NCBI GenBank assembly: GCA_902826815.1
Contig: CADEGF010000045.1
Location: 22,925-62,437, forward strand
Length of the DNA: 39,513 bases
Reading direction: 5' to 3'
Source of the DNA: an uncultured Mycobacteriaceae bacterium
Lineage (GTDB): Bacteria; Actinomycetota; Actinomycetes; Mycobacteriales; Mycobacteriaceae
Positions 1 through 7,222 of this stretch are shown here, piece after piece; the stretch's first letter is position 1, and each line of letters begins with the position of its first letter. Under the pieces are notes generated by a model. The model did not search any database. It worked only from the letters and a program-made list of their open reading frames with translations, and had not been told where the DNA came from. The position numbers and the translations under genes are program-made.

Positions 1-72
1 GTCGGAAATCTGCGAATCGGTGAAAAGAGCTGGGACTTCACCGCCGTGCCGGGTGAGACCAGTGTCTTCTGA
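1..72 (+). CDS. C-terminal end of a gene cut by the window edge
   Basis: Frame 1 is open from the first base to a TGA at 70-72 and encodes about 23 residues ending WDFTAVPGETSVF. The next gene most likely starts at GTG 62, inside this end, which would be ordinary translational coupling. The piece is too short to name a family. It could also be chance coding. Confidence 0.4.
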   Translation, partial: VGNLRIGEKSWDFTAVPGETSVF

Positions 73-664
73 TCCCGTCGCCTACTCCGACTCCCCCGAT
101 GCGCCGACCCGGACCGCGCCCGTCGCCGCTCCCGGCGGCGGAATCGCGATCCTGGTGGCTGTCCTGATCGGCGCGGCCGTCGCCGTCGGGCTCGGTGCGT
201 TCGGCAAAATCCATGACCCGCAGTTATTCTCGGTGAGCGTGGCCGGCTTCTCCAGCGGAACCGCGGTGAAATCGTGGCTGGCCACCCTGGCCGTGGCCCT
301 GGCGATATTCCAGTTGGCGTCCGCATTCGCGATGTACCGATTGATGCCCGGCGGCGCGATGCCGTCCTGTATCGGCACCGCGCACGTGTGGTCGGGCCGG
401 CTGGCCGTCCTCGCCAGCGTGCCGGTCGCCGTGCACTGCCTGTACGCGCTCGGCTTCCAGCCCGTTGATACGCGGGTGCTCTTCCACTCCTTGTTCGGCT
501 GCTTCTTCTACGGCGTGTTCGTCACGAAGATGTTGCTGCTCACCCGGAAAAGCCTTCGGCCATGGGTGATCCCGATCGTCGGCGGGCTGCTGTTCTTCGT
601 CCTCGTATACGTCTGGCTGACCTCGGCGCTGTGGTTCTTCCAAACCACCGGCGTCACCTTCTGA
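62..664 (+). CDS. DUF6529 family integral membrane protein
   Basis: About 200 residues. I place the start at GTG 62 (MSSDPVAYSD...) because GGTGAGA lies just upstream; a GTG at 20 would add 14 unlikely residues. After a short polar, Pro/Ala-rich N-terminus there are four or five hydrophobic helices. Conserved histidines sit in membrane-proximal positions (AHVWSG, VHCLYALGFQ, FHSLFGC) and the protein ends with the family's WLTSALWFF motif. The pattern is like that of actinobacterial DUF6529 proteins, which I recall being encoded beside Rieske proteins. A heme-binding or electron-transfer role is inferred from the paired His residues, not shown. A Rieske remnant follows directly. Good for the family, weak for function. 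Confidence 0.72.
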   Translation: MSSDPVAYSDSPDAPTRTAPVAAPGGGIAILVAVLIGAAVAVGLGAFGKIHDPQLFSVSVAGFSSGTAVKSWLATLAVALAIFQLASAFAMYRLMPGGAMPSCIGTAHVWSGRLAVLASVPVAVHCLYALGFQPVDTRVLFHSLFGCFFYGVFVTKMLLLTRKSLRPWVIPIVGGLLFFVLVYVWLTSALWFFQTTGVTF

Positions 665-901
665 AAGCCGCCAGCACCTGCACCCATTGCCAACGCCGGT
701 ACTGCGACGCCCGAAAGTCAGGCGGCTCCGGCGCAGGCGATCGCCAGTACGACCGATGTACCCGTCGACTCAGGTCTGATCGTCGACGACGTCGTCATCA
801 CGCAGCCCGCACAGGGACAATTCAAGGCTTTCTCCGCTGTATGCACACATGCCGGATGCACGGTGGCAGAGGTGCTTGGCGCATCAATCGCGCCGACCTA
901 G
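665..901 (+). pseudogene. Truncated Rieske [2Fe-2S] domain remnant
   Basis: Directly after the TGA of the DUF6529 gene, and in the same frame, lies an open stretch of 78 codons with no ATG, GTG or TTG. It encodes a Pro/Ala-rich linker and then the first half of a Rieske domain: VPVDSGLIVDD, then FKAFSAVCTHAGCTVAEV. CTHAGC is the first cluster-binding box (C-T-H-x-G-C). The second box (CPCHGS) is missing, because the frame ends at a TAG at 899-901 straight after it should begin, and no other frame restores it. It cannot bind a cluster and has no start codon. It is either the decayed tail of a fusion protein or a separate gene that lost both ends. Confidence 0.65.
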
Positions 902-949
902 CGATTCCGGCGCGCTAGACCACCGTTGCCGTCGCAAAACGCGCCGAAT

Positions 950-2212
950 TCACGTGTTGGCGAGCTGCTTCTGTTCGTACAGCCGCGCCCACTCCTTGCG
1001 CGGGCGGATCGAGACGTCGACGTCGGCACCCTTGGCCCGCAGTGCGGCCACGTTCGCCTGCTCGCGGGGCGTGCGCGCGAACGGATCCCAGCCGAAGAAC
1101 CGGCAGGAGTTCTCCCAGGTGATCTTGTTGATATCGGAATCGTCGGCCCCCGCGGCATTCAGCTCCGCCAGCACCTGCTCGGGCGCATCCGGCCAGAAGC
1201 AGTCGGAGTGCGGGTAGTCGCACTCCCAGGCGATGATGTCGATGCCGATCTCGTGGCGCAGCTTCAGCGACGTCTTATCGGTGACGTAACAGGCCAGGGA
1301 GTGCTCCCGGAAGACATCGCTCGGCAACTTGTCGCCGAAGTCGCGTCGCAGCCACTTCTGGTTCGTGTAATGCCGGTCGCTGCGGTCGAGGTAGAACGGG
1401 ATCCAGCCGATGCCGCCCTCGGAGAATGCGAACTTCAGCTCGGGATAGTTGCGCATCGCCGGTCCCCACAGCAGATCCTGTGCGCACATCGCCGACACCT
1501 GGGTGGCCAGGATGATCAGGTTGTCGATCGGCGCATTCGGCGCCATGCTGATCGCCCCGAAACCGGTCCCGATGTGCAGGCACATCACCACGTTCTCCTC
1601 GGACAGCGTGCGGAACACGGGGTCCCAGTACTCACCGTCGTGATAGCTCGGAAGTCCTTCCAGGTGAGGCAGTTCCGGCATGGTGACGGCACGGCAGCCC
1701 TTGGCGGCGACGCGGCGGATCTCAGCGCACATGGCTTCGGGGTTCCAGGTCGGAAGCACAGCGATCGGGATGAAGCGGTCGCGATAGCTGCCCGCCCACT
1801 CGTCGATATGCCAGTCGTTGTAGGCCGACACCATCACCAGCGTGACGTCCTCGCGATGCATGTTGAGGTGACGGGCGGAGAAGCCGGTGAACGTCGGGAA
1901 GCACATCGAGGCGAGGATGCCGTTGCGGTTCATATCGCGGACCCGCTCGTGCACGTCGTATACGCCTGGGCGCATCTCGGCGAAGCCAGCGGGGTCGCGG
2001 CCCCACTCCTCGGCGGGCCATGACACGACCGCGTTCAGGCCGCTGACACCCTGCGGCCTGCCCTGATACATCCACTGGTCGACGCCGTTGTCGTCGGTGA
2101 CGACGATCGGCGCCTCGGCTTTGTACTTGGCCGGGACGTGGTTGAGGAACATGTCCGGCGGCTCGACCACGTGGTCGTCGATGCTCACCAGGATCAGGTC
2201 GTCGGTGTTCAA
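950..2212 (-). CDS. Amidohydrolase family 2 protein (metal-dependent hydrolase)
   Basis: 420 residues, TTG start (MNTDDLILVSIDDHVVEPP) with GAGGAG about 9 nt upstream. This is an amidohydro_2 TIM-barrel protein of the ACMSD-like decarboxylase/hydrolase type. Visible signatures are SIDDHVVEPPD at the N-terminus (the metal-binding DxH region), MCLHIGTG in mid-barrel (metal His), FAFSEGGIGWIPFYLDR, and ECDYPHSDCFWP near the C-terminus (the catalytic Asp region with YPHSD). The substrate cannot be read from the sequence; relatives in mycobacteria often sit in lipid or aromatic catabolism clusters. It is divergent from an AraC regulator 51 bp away, the likely controller. The family call is firm and the reaction unknown. 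Confidence 0.85.
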   Translation of the reverse strand: MNTDDLILVSIDDHVVEPPDMFLNHVPAKYKAEAPIVVTDDNGVDQWMYQGRPQGVSGLNAVVSWPAEEWGRDPAGFAEMRPGVYDVHERVRDMNRNGILASMCFPTFTGFSARHLNMHREDVTLVMVSAYNDWHIDEWAGSYRDRFIPIAVLPTWNPEAMCAEIRRVAAKGCRAVTMPELPHLEGLPSYHDGEYWDPVFRTLSEENVVMCLHIGTGFGAISMAPNAPIDNLIILATQVSAMCAQDLLWGPAMRNYPELKFAFSEGGIGWIPFYLDRSDRHYTNQKWLRRDFGDKLPSDVFREHSLACYVTDKTSLKLRHEIGIDIIAWECDYPHSDCFWPDAPEQVLAELNAAGADDSDINKITWENSCRFFGWDPFARTPREQANVAALRAKGADVDVSIRPRKEWARLYEQKQLANT

Positions 2213-2249
2213 TCAGTGCTCCTCTCGTCCGCTTGCAATACCTAAGTAG

Positions 2250-2255
2250 TACCGT
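2250..2255 (+). promoter_or_regulatory. Putative -10 box (TACCGT) of the AraC gene
   Basis: TACCGT fits the mycobacterial TANNNT -10 consensus and ends 8 nt before the GTG at 2264. The transcript would have no or almost no leader. No Shine-Dalgarno sequence precedes this GTG. Confidence 0.4.
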
Positions 2256-2263
2256 CTAGCGGT

Positions 2264-3130
2264 GTGACCGGCTCTGCGCTTTCGGACAGAGATTTGGCCG
2301 GAACGGCCAACAACGGCCTGAGCGCCGAATCGGCCAACAACGGCCGACGGGTCATCGAGTTGCGCCGTGGCGGCCGGGCACTGGGCGGAAGCTATCTGTA
2401 CGAGGGTGAAGGCCTGATCACCGGCTGGCACAGCCACGAGGTGCACCAGATCGAGTATGCGATCGGCGGTGTCGTCGAGGTCGAGACCGCCTCGGCGCAC
2501 TACCTGCTGCCGCCCCAGCAGGCGGCGTGGATTCCAGCGGGGCTGGAGCACCAGGCAACGATGGCTCCCGCCGTGCGGACCGTCGCGGTGATGTTCGACG
2601 CGCAGATGATTCCCGGCGGCGACGACCGCGCGCGAATCCTGGCGGTATCACCGCTGATTCGGGAGATGATGATCTACGCATTGCGGTGGCCGATCGACCG
2701 CCCACAGGGCGACGACATCTCCGACTCGTTCTTCCGCACGCTCGCCGACCTTGTCATCGAGGCGCTGGATCACGAAGCGCCGCTGAGCCTTCCGACGTCC
2801 GAGCATCCGATTGTGGCAGCGGCCATGGACTACACAAAGGAGCACCTGCAGTCGGCGACAGCGGATCAGGTGAGCCGAGCGGTGGCGGTGTCGGAGCGCA
2901 CCCTGCGCCGCCTCTTCCACGATGAGCTCGGTCTGTCGTGGCGCACCTACCTGCTGAACGCCCGAATGCTGCGCGCGATGGCACTGCTGGCTTCGCCAGG
3001 ACAAGCGGTGCAGGAGACGTCGACGGCGGTCGGTTTCGACAGCGTGAGTTCGTTCACCCGCGCCTTCACCCAGTTCAGCGGCGAGACGCCGTCGACCTAT
3101 CGCAAAAGAATTGTCGGCGAACGGGTTTGA
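2264..3130 (+). CDS. AraC family transcriptional regulator
   Basis: 288 residues, GTG start. The N-terminal half is a cupin-like sensor domain (GWHSHEVHQIEYAIGG, then LLPPQQAAWIPAGLEHQATM). The C-terminal hundred residues hold the two AraC helix-turn-helix motifs: TADQVSRAVAVSERTLRRLFHDELG, then a second helix pair ending in AVGFDSVSSFTRAFTQFSGETPSTYRK, the family signature. It is divergent from the amidohydrolase at 950-2212 and probably controls it in response to a related substrate, which is inference from position. Its 3' end lies 3 bp from the convergent TetR gene, leaving no room for a separate terminator. Confidence 0.9.
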   Translation: MTGSALSDRDLAGTANNGLSAESANNGRRVIELRRGGRALGGSYLYEGEGLITGWHSHEVHQIEYAIGGVVEVETASAHYLLPPQQAAWIPAGLEHQATMAPAVRTVAVMFDAQMIPGGDDRARILAVSPLIREMMIYALRWPIDRPQGDDISDSFFRTLADLVIEALDHEAPLSLPTSEHPIVAAAMDYTKEHLQSATADQVSRAVAVSERTLRRLFHDELGLSWRTYLLNARMLRAMALLASPGQAVQETSTAVGFDSVSSFTRAFTQFSGETPSTYRKRIVGERV

Positions 3131-3133
3131 CTG

Positions 3134-3754
3134 CTATCCGCTGCGAAACAACCCTTCGCGCAGAAGCATGGTGACCGAGGACTGCCACCGCTGAAGCTGT
3201 GCAGGACTGGTCAGCGGCTCAGGCAGATTGCGTTCGATGTGGCCGCGCAAAATGAACGTGCCGAGCGCCAGCACAAGCGAGTTGACCGCAGCCCACGTCA
3301 GGTCGAGATCTGGGCGGGTCTCGCCCCGTTCACCGCGTTGATTCCATCGGGCCGTGCCGGAATTCAGCAGGGCGTCGAAGACCATGTATCCGACGGGGCG
3401 GCCGTCGATCAGGGCGCGTCCGACATAGTCGACGATGTCAGGCATCTCAGAGATCATCCGGCTAACCCTGTCGCCGATTTCCGCGACAGAATCCGATGTG
3501 CTGGCCGGAATGTCTTGCGTGATATGGGTTATCACCACAGCGAGAACGTAGTCATCCACCGCCTTGATGAGGCCGGCCTTCGTGGCGAAATGGTGCTGCA
3601 CCAGACCCAGTGACACACCGGCCGTAGAGGCAACCGCGCGAAGAGACGTATTCGAGAATCCCTGCGTCGCGAAGCTCCTCATTGCCGCATCGCGGATTCG
3701 TTCGATGGGCGAGGTCTCCGGGCGGACGCGTTGGGCGTCGGGCAGCAGAGTCAT
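3134..3754 (-). CDS. TetR family transcriptional regulator
   Basis: 206 residues, ATG start at 3754. The N-terminal TetR DNA-binding domain is clear: IRDAAMRSFATQGFSNTSLRAVASTAGVSLGLVQHHFATKAGLIKAVDDY, with the HTH at about residues 35-60. The helical C-terminal ligand domain resembles that of no specific regulator I can name. The gene is divergent from whiB6, and three palindromes of the ATACGnnCGTAT type fill the shared intergenic region; the leftmost overlaps this gene's likely -35. TACGAT on the minus strand at 3778-3783 is a possible -10. Autoregulation, and control of whiB6, are inferred from this layout. Confidence 0.9.
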   Translation of the reverse strand: MTLLPDAQRVRPETSPIERIRDAAMRSFATQGFSNTSLRAVASTAGVSLGLVQHHFATKAGLIKAVDDYVLAVVITHITQDIPASTSDSVAEIGDRVSRMISEMPDIVDYVGRALIDGRPVGYMVFDALLNSGTARWNQRGERGETRPDLDLTWAAVNSLVLALGTFILRGHIERNLPEPLTSPAQLQRWQSSVTMLLREGLFRSG

Positions 3755-3793
3755 CGTGCGTCGTTCTCAGTGATCACATCGTAAGAGTAGACA

Positions 3794-3849
3794 ATACGAG
3801 CGTATGGTGTCTACAGTACGGCTGTATCGTAAGAACCATACGAACGTAT
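3794..3849. promoter_or_regulatory. Three palindromic operator-like sites at 22-bp spacing
   Basis: ATACGAGCGTAT at 3794-3805, GTACGGCTGTAT at 3816-3827 and ATACGAACGTAT at 3838-3849. The centres are exactly 22 bp apart, two helical turns. The outer sites are near-perfect palindromes and match each other when one is inverted; the middle site is weaker. TetR-family operators are typically palindromes of this size. The array lies between the TetR gene and whiB6. It covers the probable -35 of the former and the probable whiB6 promoter (TATTGT at 3847-3852). Protein binding is inference. Confidence 0.7.
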
Positions 3850-3884
3850 TGTCCGCCATATCCGAAGCGGAAGGTGAAGAGTCC

Positions 3885-4154
3885 GTGTACCCGATGGTCT
3901 TGGAAGACGAGTCGACGTTCGCCTGCACGAGCGACCCCGACCGATGGACGACATCGGCCGATGACGGTGCCAAGGCGTTGTGCCGTGAGTGCCCCCGCCG
4001 CTGGCGATGCGCGCAAGAGGCTTGCAGGACACCGGGGGCAGAGGGCGTGTGGGCAGGCATCCAGATACCCGAGGCAGGCCGCGGCCGCCGCCATGCTCTC
4101 AAACAGCTCCGCGAACTGGCAGAACAGAACGGGTTTCCGGTCGAAACCAAGTGA
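3885..4154 (+). CDS. whiB6: WhiB6-like Fe-S transcription factor
   Basis: 89 residues from GTG 3885, chosen because GGAAGGTGAAGA lies 5-15 nt upstream; the longer frame from ATG 3804 begins inside an operator. The four cluster cysteines are C14, C33, C36 and C42 (CxxCx5C core), followed by the WhiB signature GVWAG at 54-58 and a basic C-terminus (RGRRHALKQLRELAEQNGFPV). CTSDPDRWTT, CRECPRRWRC and the C-terminal helix match M. tuberculosis WhiB6 as I remember it better than other WhiB classes. WhiB6 is a redox/NO-sensitive [4Fe-4S] regulator of ESX-1 genes in pathogens. Here no ESX gene is near, and the neighbour is a divergent TetR gene with an operator array. Confidence 0.82.
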   Translation: MYPMVLEDESTFACTSDPDRWTTSADDGAKALCRECPRRWRCAQEACRTPGAEGVWAGIQIPEAGRGRRHALKQLRELAEQNGFPVETK

Positions 4155-4250
4155 ACTGACGGCATGACGACAGGCGGGCTGTTAGTTTCATTCCGCCGAA
4201 ACGGGGAAACACCTGATCGTCAGGCTCGGCTAGTTGCTAGGGGGACCTTC

Positions 4251-4484
4251 GTGGATGAGCGGCTCGCGCCTGCAGAAAAACCTGTGTCGGAGGCGGTCGC
4301 CACGACGGGACTGTTCCTGAACATCGCTTCGATCATCGCGATCGCGGTGAGCTTGGCCAGCTGGGGCGCGGCCGAAGCCGTGATCGCGTCGATTGCCGGC
4401 GTCGCCGCCCTGCTGACCTTCGTCGGCAGCCTGATGTGCTTCGCCAGGCAGGCCACCGACGGCGAGCCCCAGACTGTGAGCTGA
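4251..4484 (+). CDS. Small two-helix membrane protein, unknown function
   Basis: 77 residues from GTG 4251 (MDERLAPAEKPVSEAV), preceded by AGGGGGA; the frame is open from 4164 but the upstream residues look non-coding. Two hydrophobic segments (GLFLNIASIIAIAVSLASW and AVIASIAGVAALLTFVGSLMCF) are joined by a short Gly/Glu turn, with a polar tail. I do not recognise a named family. It follows whiB6 on the same strand after about 100 bp and may share its transcript. It converges with the Fis-type regulator. Confidence 0.55.
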   Translation: MDERLAPAEKPVSEAVATTGLFLNIASIIAIAVSLASWGAAEAVIASIAGVAALLTFVGSLMCFARQATDGEPQTVS

Positions 4485-4562
4485 CCACCCCGCGAGGATG
4501 TTCCGCTTCGTGTTCCTGCTTCTGGTGTTCACAGGCCCCGGCGCCCTCGCTGTATCGCAGCG

Positions 4563-6029
4563 TTAGTCCCGCCCGGCCGCAAGGCCGTACTGACCGATCT
4601 TGCGGTACAGCGTCGCGCGGCTCATGCCGAGCTCACGGGCCACCTCGGCCATCGTCAACCCGTCGGCGTTGAGGACGCGGACAATCTCTCCCCGTTCGAA
4701 GGCTTCAATGCGTGACAGATGACGGGTGTTGCCCGCCAACACCTCTGACGGCAGCAGATCGATGTCGATCACGTCAGCGCGACCGGCGGCCGCCGTCACC
4801 ACCCGTAACAGCTCGTCGACGTTTCCCGGCCAGTCGTAGCAGCTCAGCGCCCGGGCAGCGGTCGGGCTGAAGCCGATTTCGCGTCCGCGCATGCGCGTCG
4901 CGATGTGGTTGGCCAAAGGCAGAACGTCGTCGGGGCGATCCCGCAGCGACGGCACCGGGACCACCGCATCGACCAGACCGGTCAACGCGGCAGGCATGTC
5001 TTCGAACCGCTCGGCGGTCACCGCGACGGGAACAGAACCGGCGTCGACGCTGCGCTGGATCAGATCACGAAGCCGCTCGGTCACCCAGGCGGGCAACATG
5101 TCCACGTCGCGGACGATGACCGCGGTGTGGTCCTTGCCGAGCTCGGGCGCCCACAACCCGAGCCACGTCTGGACATCTGTCGGCGCGGGCGCGCTTGCCG
5201 ACAGAATTCGATCACGCGGAAACAGGTGCCGGGCCGCCTGCGCCAACACCGTCGCCCTGCCCGCGCCTGGCTCACCGACGGCCGCGACCACGCCACCGGC
5301 CCGCATACCGCGCTCGGCATGCGCTACCGCGTCGTTCCACGCATCCGACAGCGAATGCAATGTGCCCGAGCCGGGCTCGAGGCGCGGCACCTCCACCCGG
5401 AAGACCTGTCCTCGGGGCATCTGCCGCGGAAGCCGTCCGCTCGATCGGGCCAGCATCAGCGCGGTCGTGTTGCTCGCTGCGGAGCGGGCCAGCGCGAGCA
5501 GCAGGTCGCTCGACGACTGCGACCACGTCGTCAGGTTGACGCTCCCCTCCAACCGGCCTGACTCCGGGTCGAGCACCGGCACCGCGGCGCAGGTGAACGT
5601 GCAGAGGTTCCGCGCATAGTGTTGATCCGCGCGCACCAGAGTCGGCACCCGGTCGGCCAGCGCCAAACCGAGTCCGTTGGTGCCGACTTCGCGTTCGGAA
5701 TAGGCGAAGCCCGGCGCGAGGTGCACGTCATCGAGCGCCTGCAACAGCGTGCGGTCGCCCGACAACCTCGAAAGCACCACACCCTCGGCATCGGTGAGCA
5801 TCATGCTGAGCGGTTCGTTCGCCAGTGTCCGGTGAAGGTCGGCCAACACCTCGTTGCCGCACTGGAAGAAAAGCGAACTCAGGTCGTCAGTACCGGTGAA
5901 GACCGGCTCAACCCCGTCCAGCGGAATGCCGTAGTCCTCGCTGCGCTGCCACGACGCGAGCAACCGTTCCGGCACTTTGCCGTGCCGGATTTCGCCCAAG
6001 TTTGCTCGCTCGGGTAGGCCGTCGCGCAT
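4563..6029 (-). CDS. AcoR/MimR-like GAF-Fis transcriptional activator
   Basis: 488 residues from ATG 6029 (MRDGLPERANLG); a GTG at 6038 is possible, but TAACGT sits 7 nt before the ATG and suggests a leaderless start there. Order: a GAF-like sensor (about 50-190, with LTDAEGVVLSRL, GTNGLGLAL and CTFTCAAVPVLD), a degenerate NtrC-type AAA+ domain (about 220-410), and a C-terminal Fis HTH (TMAEVARELGMSRATLYRKIGQYGL). The Walker A is GEPGAGRATV with Arg for the usual Lys, and the GAFTGA loop that contacts sigma-54 is absent. Mycobacteria lack sigma-54, so it must act on a sigma-70-type promoter. It is divergent from the mim-like operon and is its likely activator. Confidence 0.87.
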   Translation of the reverse strand: MRDGLPERANLGEIRHGKVPERLLASWQRSEDYGIPLDGVEPVFTGTDDLSSLFFQCGNEVLADLHRTLANEPLSMMLTDAEGVVLSRLSGDRTLLQALDDVHLAPGFAYSEREVGTNGLGLALADRVPTLVRADQHYARNLCTFTCAAVPVLDPESGRLEGSVNLTTWSQSSSDLLLALARSAASNTTALMLARSSGRLPRQMPRGQVFRVEVPRLEPGSGTLHSLSDAWNDAVAHAERGMRAGGVVAAVGEPGAGRATVLAQAARHLFPRDRILSASAPAPTDVQTWLGLWAPELGKDHTAVIVRDVDMLPAWVTERLRDLIQRSVDAGSVPVAVTAERFEDMPAALTGLVDAVVPVPSLRDRPDDVLPLANHIATRMRGREIGFSPTAARALSCYDWPGNVDELLRVVTAAAGRADVIDIDLLPSEVLAGNTRHLSRIEAFERGEIVRVLNADGLTMAEVARELGMSRATLYRKIGQYGLAAGRD

Positions 6030-6036
6030 GTGATCC

Positions 6037-6042
6037 ACGTTA
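6037..6042 (-). promoter_or_regulatory. Putative -10 box (TAACGT) of the Fis-type regulator
   Basis: Read on the minus strand, TAACGT ends 7 nt before ATG 6029. This is the same leaderless spacing as at several other genes of the window, and there is no Shine-Dalgarno sequence. Confidence 0.4.
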
Positions 6043-6083
6043 CAAAGGGTGGCAAGAGCCGCAGGTCAAAACAGCCCCGTCGG

Positions 6084-6100
6084 TGTCTCACATTGAGACA
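6084..6100. promoter_or_regulatory. Perfect inverted repeat, likely activator site
   Basis: TGTCTCA-CAT-TGAGACA: 7-bp arms, 3-bp spacer, no mismatch. It lies between the divergent Fis-type activator and the amidohydrolase operon, about 50 bp upstream of the operon's probable -10 (TAGGTT, 6144-6149). This is a usual distance for an activator of the AcoR/MimR type. That the adjacent regulator binds it is inference. Confidence 0.6.
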
Positions 6101-6148
6101 TCGCGATCCTCCGCTGCGCCGCCCACGCTCCTAGGCTCGTCCGTAGGT

Positions 6149-6164
6149 TGTGACAGTCGTCACA
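6149..6164. promoter_or_regulatory. CRP-type palindrome TGTGA-N6-TCACA
   Basis: TGTGACAGTCGTCACA is a perfect match to the CRP/cAMP-receptor consensus used by mycobacterial Crp (Rv3676 class). It begins at the last base of the likely -10 (TAGGTT, 6144-6149) and spans the expected transcription start, 20 bp before the ATG at 6184. A protein bound here would be expected to block rather than activate. Binding is inferred from the consensus. Confidence 0.6.
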
Positions 6165-6183
6165 CGAGAGAAGGACAGCCCGC

Positions 6184-7221
6184 ATGTACCAGAAGGACGA
6201 CAACAGCTATTTCATCGTCGACGCCCACGTAGCCCTGTGGGACGCCAGGCCGGAGAACCAACGCAACGTTCACGGCAAGCAGTTCATCGACTGCTTCTAC
6301 GACTACCACCGCAACCTCTCGCCGGAGTCCGAGGTGTGGGGCTACGAGGAGTACCTCTATCAGGGCGGCGATCGCCTGATGAAGGATCTGTTCACCGACG
6401 GCTACGTCGACCACGCGATCTTCCAGCCCGCGGCACTCAGCGAGTTCTACTACAAGGGTTTCGGTCAGACCGACGAGGCGTCCGACCTCGCGGCGAAGCA
6501 TCCGGACAAGCTGACCTATAACCACAACTGGGATCCGCGCAACGGCGAAGTGGGCATGGACCAGCTTCGAGTGGACGCCGAACGCTTCGGACTGAAAGGC
6601 GTGAAGCTCTACACCGCTGAGTGGCACGGCGACTCCCGCGGTTGGCGCCTGGATGACCCCTGGGCATACCGATACTTCGAACTGTGCCGCGAACTCGGCA
6701 TCCGCAACATCCACGTCCACAAGGGCCCGACGATTCGGCCGCTTGACCGCGATGCCTTCGATGTCGCCGACGTCGACCACGTCGCCACCGACTTCACCGA
6801 TTTGAACTTCGTCGTCGAGCACTGCGGGCTCCCGCGACTCGAGGATTTCTGCTGGATCGCCACACAGGAGCCGAATGTCCATGCGGGCCTTGCCGTTGCG
6901 ATGCCCTTCATTCACACCAGGCCGCGCTACTTCGCGCAGATCCTCGGCGAGTTGCTGTACTGGATCGGAGAGGACCGCATCCAATTCTCGTCGGACTACG
7001 CGCTCTGGACGCCGCGCTGGCTCGTCGAGGCGTTGGTCGACTTCCAGATCCCGGCGGATCTCGGCGAGTACGCGCCGATCACGACAGATCAGAAGAAGAA
7101 GATCCTCGGTCTGAACGCCGCCAAGATGTACGACATCGCCGTGCCCGCCGAGCTGCAACTGCCCGAGGCCGACGAGCCCGCGGTGGGTCCACGCGGCGCC
7201 GACGACCTCGTGGGGGCATGA
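6184..7221 (+). CDS. Amidohydrolase of the mim monooxygenase operon type
   Basis: 345 residues, ATG preceded by GAGAGAAGGA. Amidohydro_2 TIM barrel: FIVDAHVALWDARPENQRNVHGKQF at the N-terminus, RNIHVHKGPTIRPLDRDAFD with the central metal His, FVVEHCGLP, and IQFSSDYALW with the C-terminal Asp. It closely resembles, from memory, the amidohydrolase that follows mimABCD in M. smegmatis (MSMEG_1975 region), where it is needed for or accompanies the binuclear iron monooxygenase. The first metal motif reads HVAL rather than HxH, so hydrolysis is uncertain and a maturation role is possible. First gene of a four-gene run; the next start is 1 bp after its stop. Confidence 0.85.
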   Translation: MYQKDDNSYFIVDAHVALWDARPENQRNVHGKQFIDCFYDYHRNLSPESEVWGYEEYLYQGGDRLMKDLFTDGYVDHAIFQPAALSEFYYKGFGQTDEASDLAAKHPDKLTYNHNWDPRNGEVGMDQLRVDAERFGLKGVKLYTAEWHGDSRGWRLDDPWAYRYFELCRELGIRNIHVHKGPTIRPLDRDAFDVADVDHVATDFTDLNFVVEHCGLPRLEDFCWIATQEPNVHAGLAVAMPFIHTRPRYFAQILGELLYWIGEDRIQFSSDYALWTPRWLVEALVDFQIPADLGEYAPITTDQKKKILGLNAAKMYDIAVPAELQLPEADEPAVGPRGADDLVGA

Positions 7222-7222
7222 C

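Noticed and set aside
3804-3884. whiB6 starting at ATG 3804
   Set aside because: This ATG lies inside the first palindrome without a ribosome site; GTG 3885 has one and fits the family.
4498-4566. A 22-codon open frame (MFRFVFLLLVFTGPGALAV...) resembling a signal peptide
   Set aside because: No clear ribosome site, nothing follows the hydrophobic part, and it overlaps the end of the Fis-type regulator. Chance is likely in GC-rich DNA.
6039-6183. Sigma-54 (-24/-12) promoter for the operon next to the NtrC-like regulator
   Set aside because: Mycobacteria have no sigma-54, the regulator lacks GAFTGA, and no GG-N10-GC element stands out.
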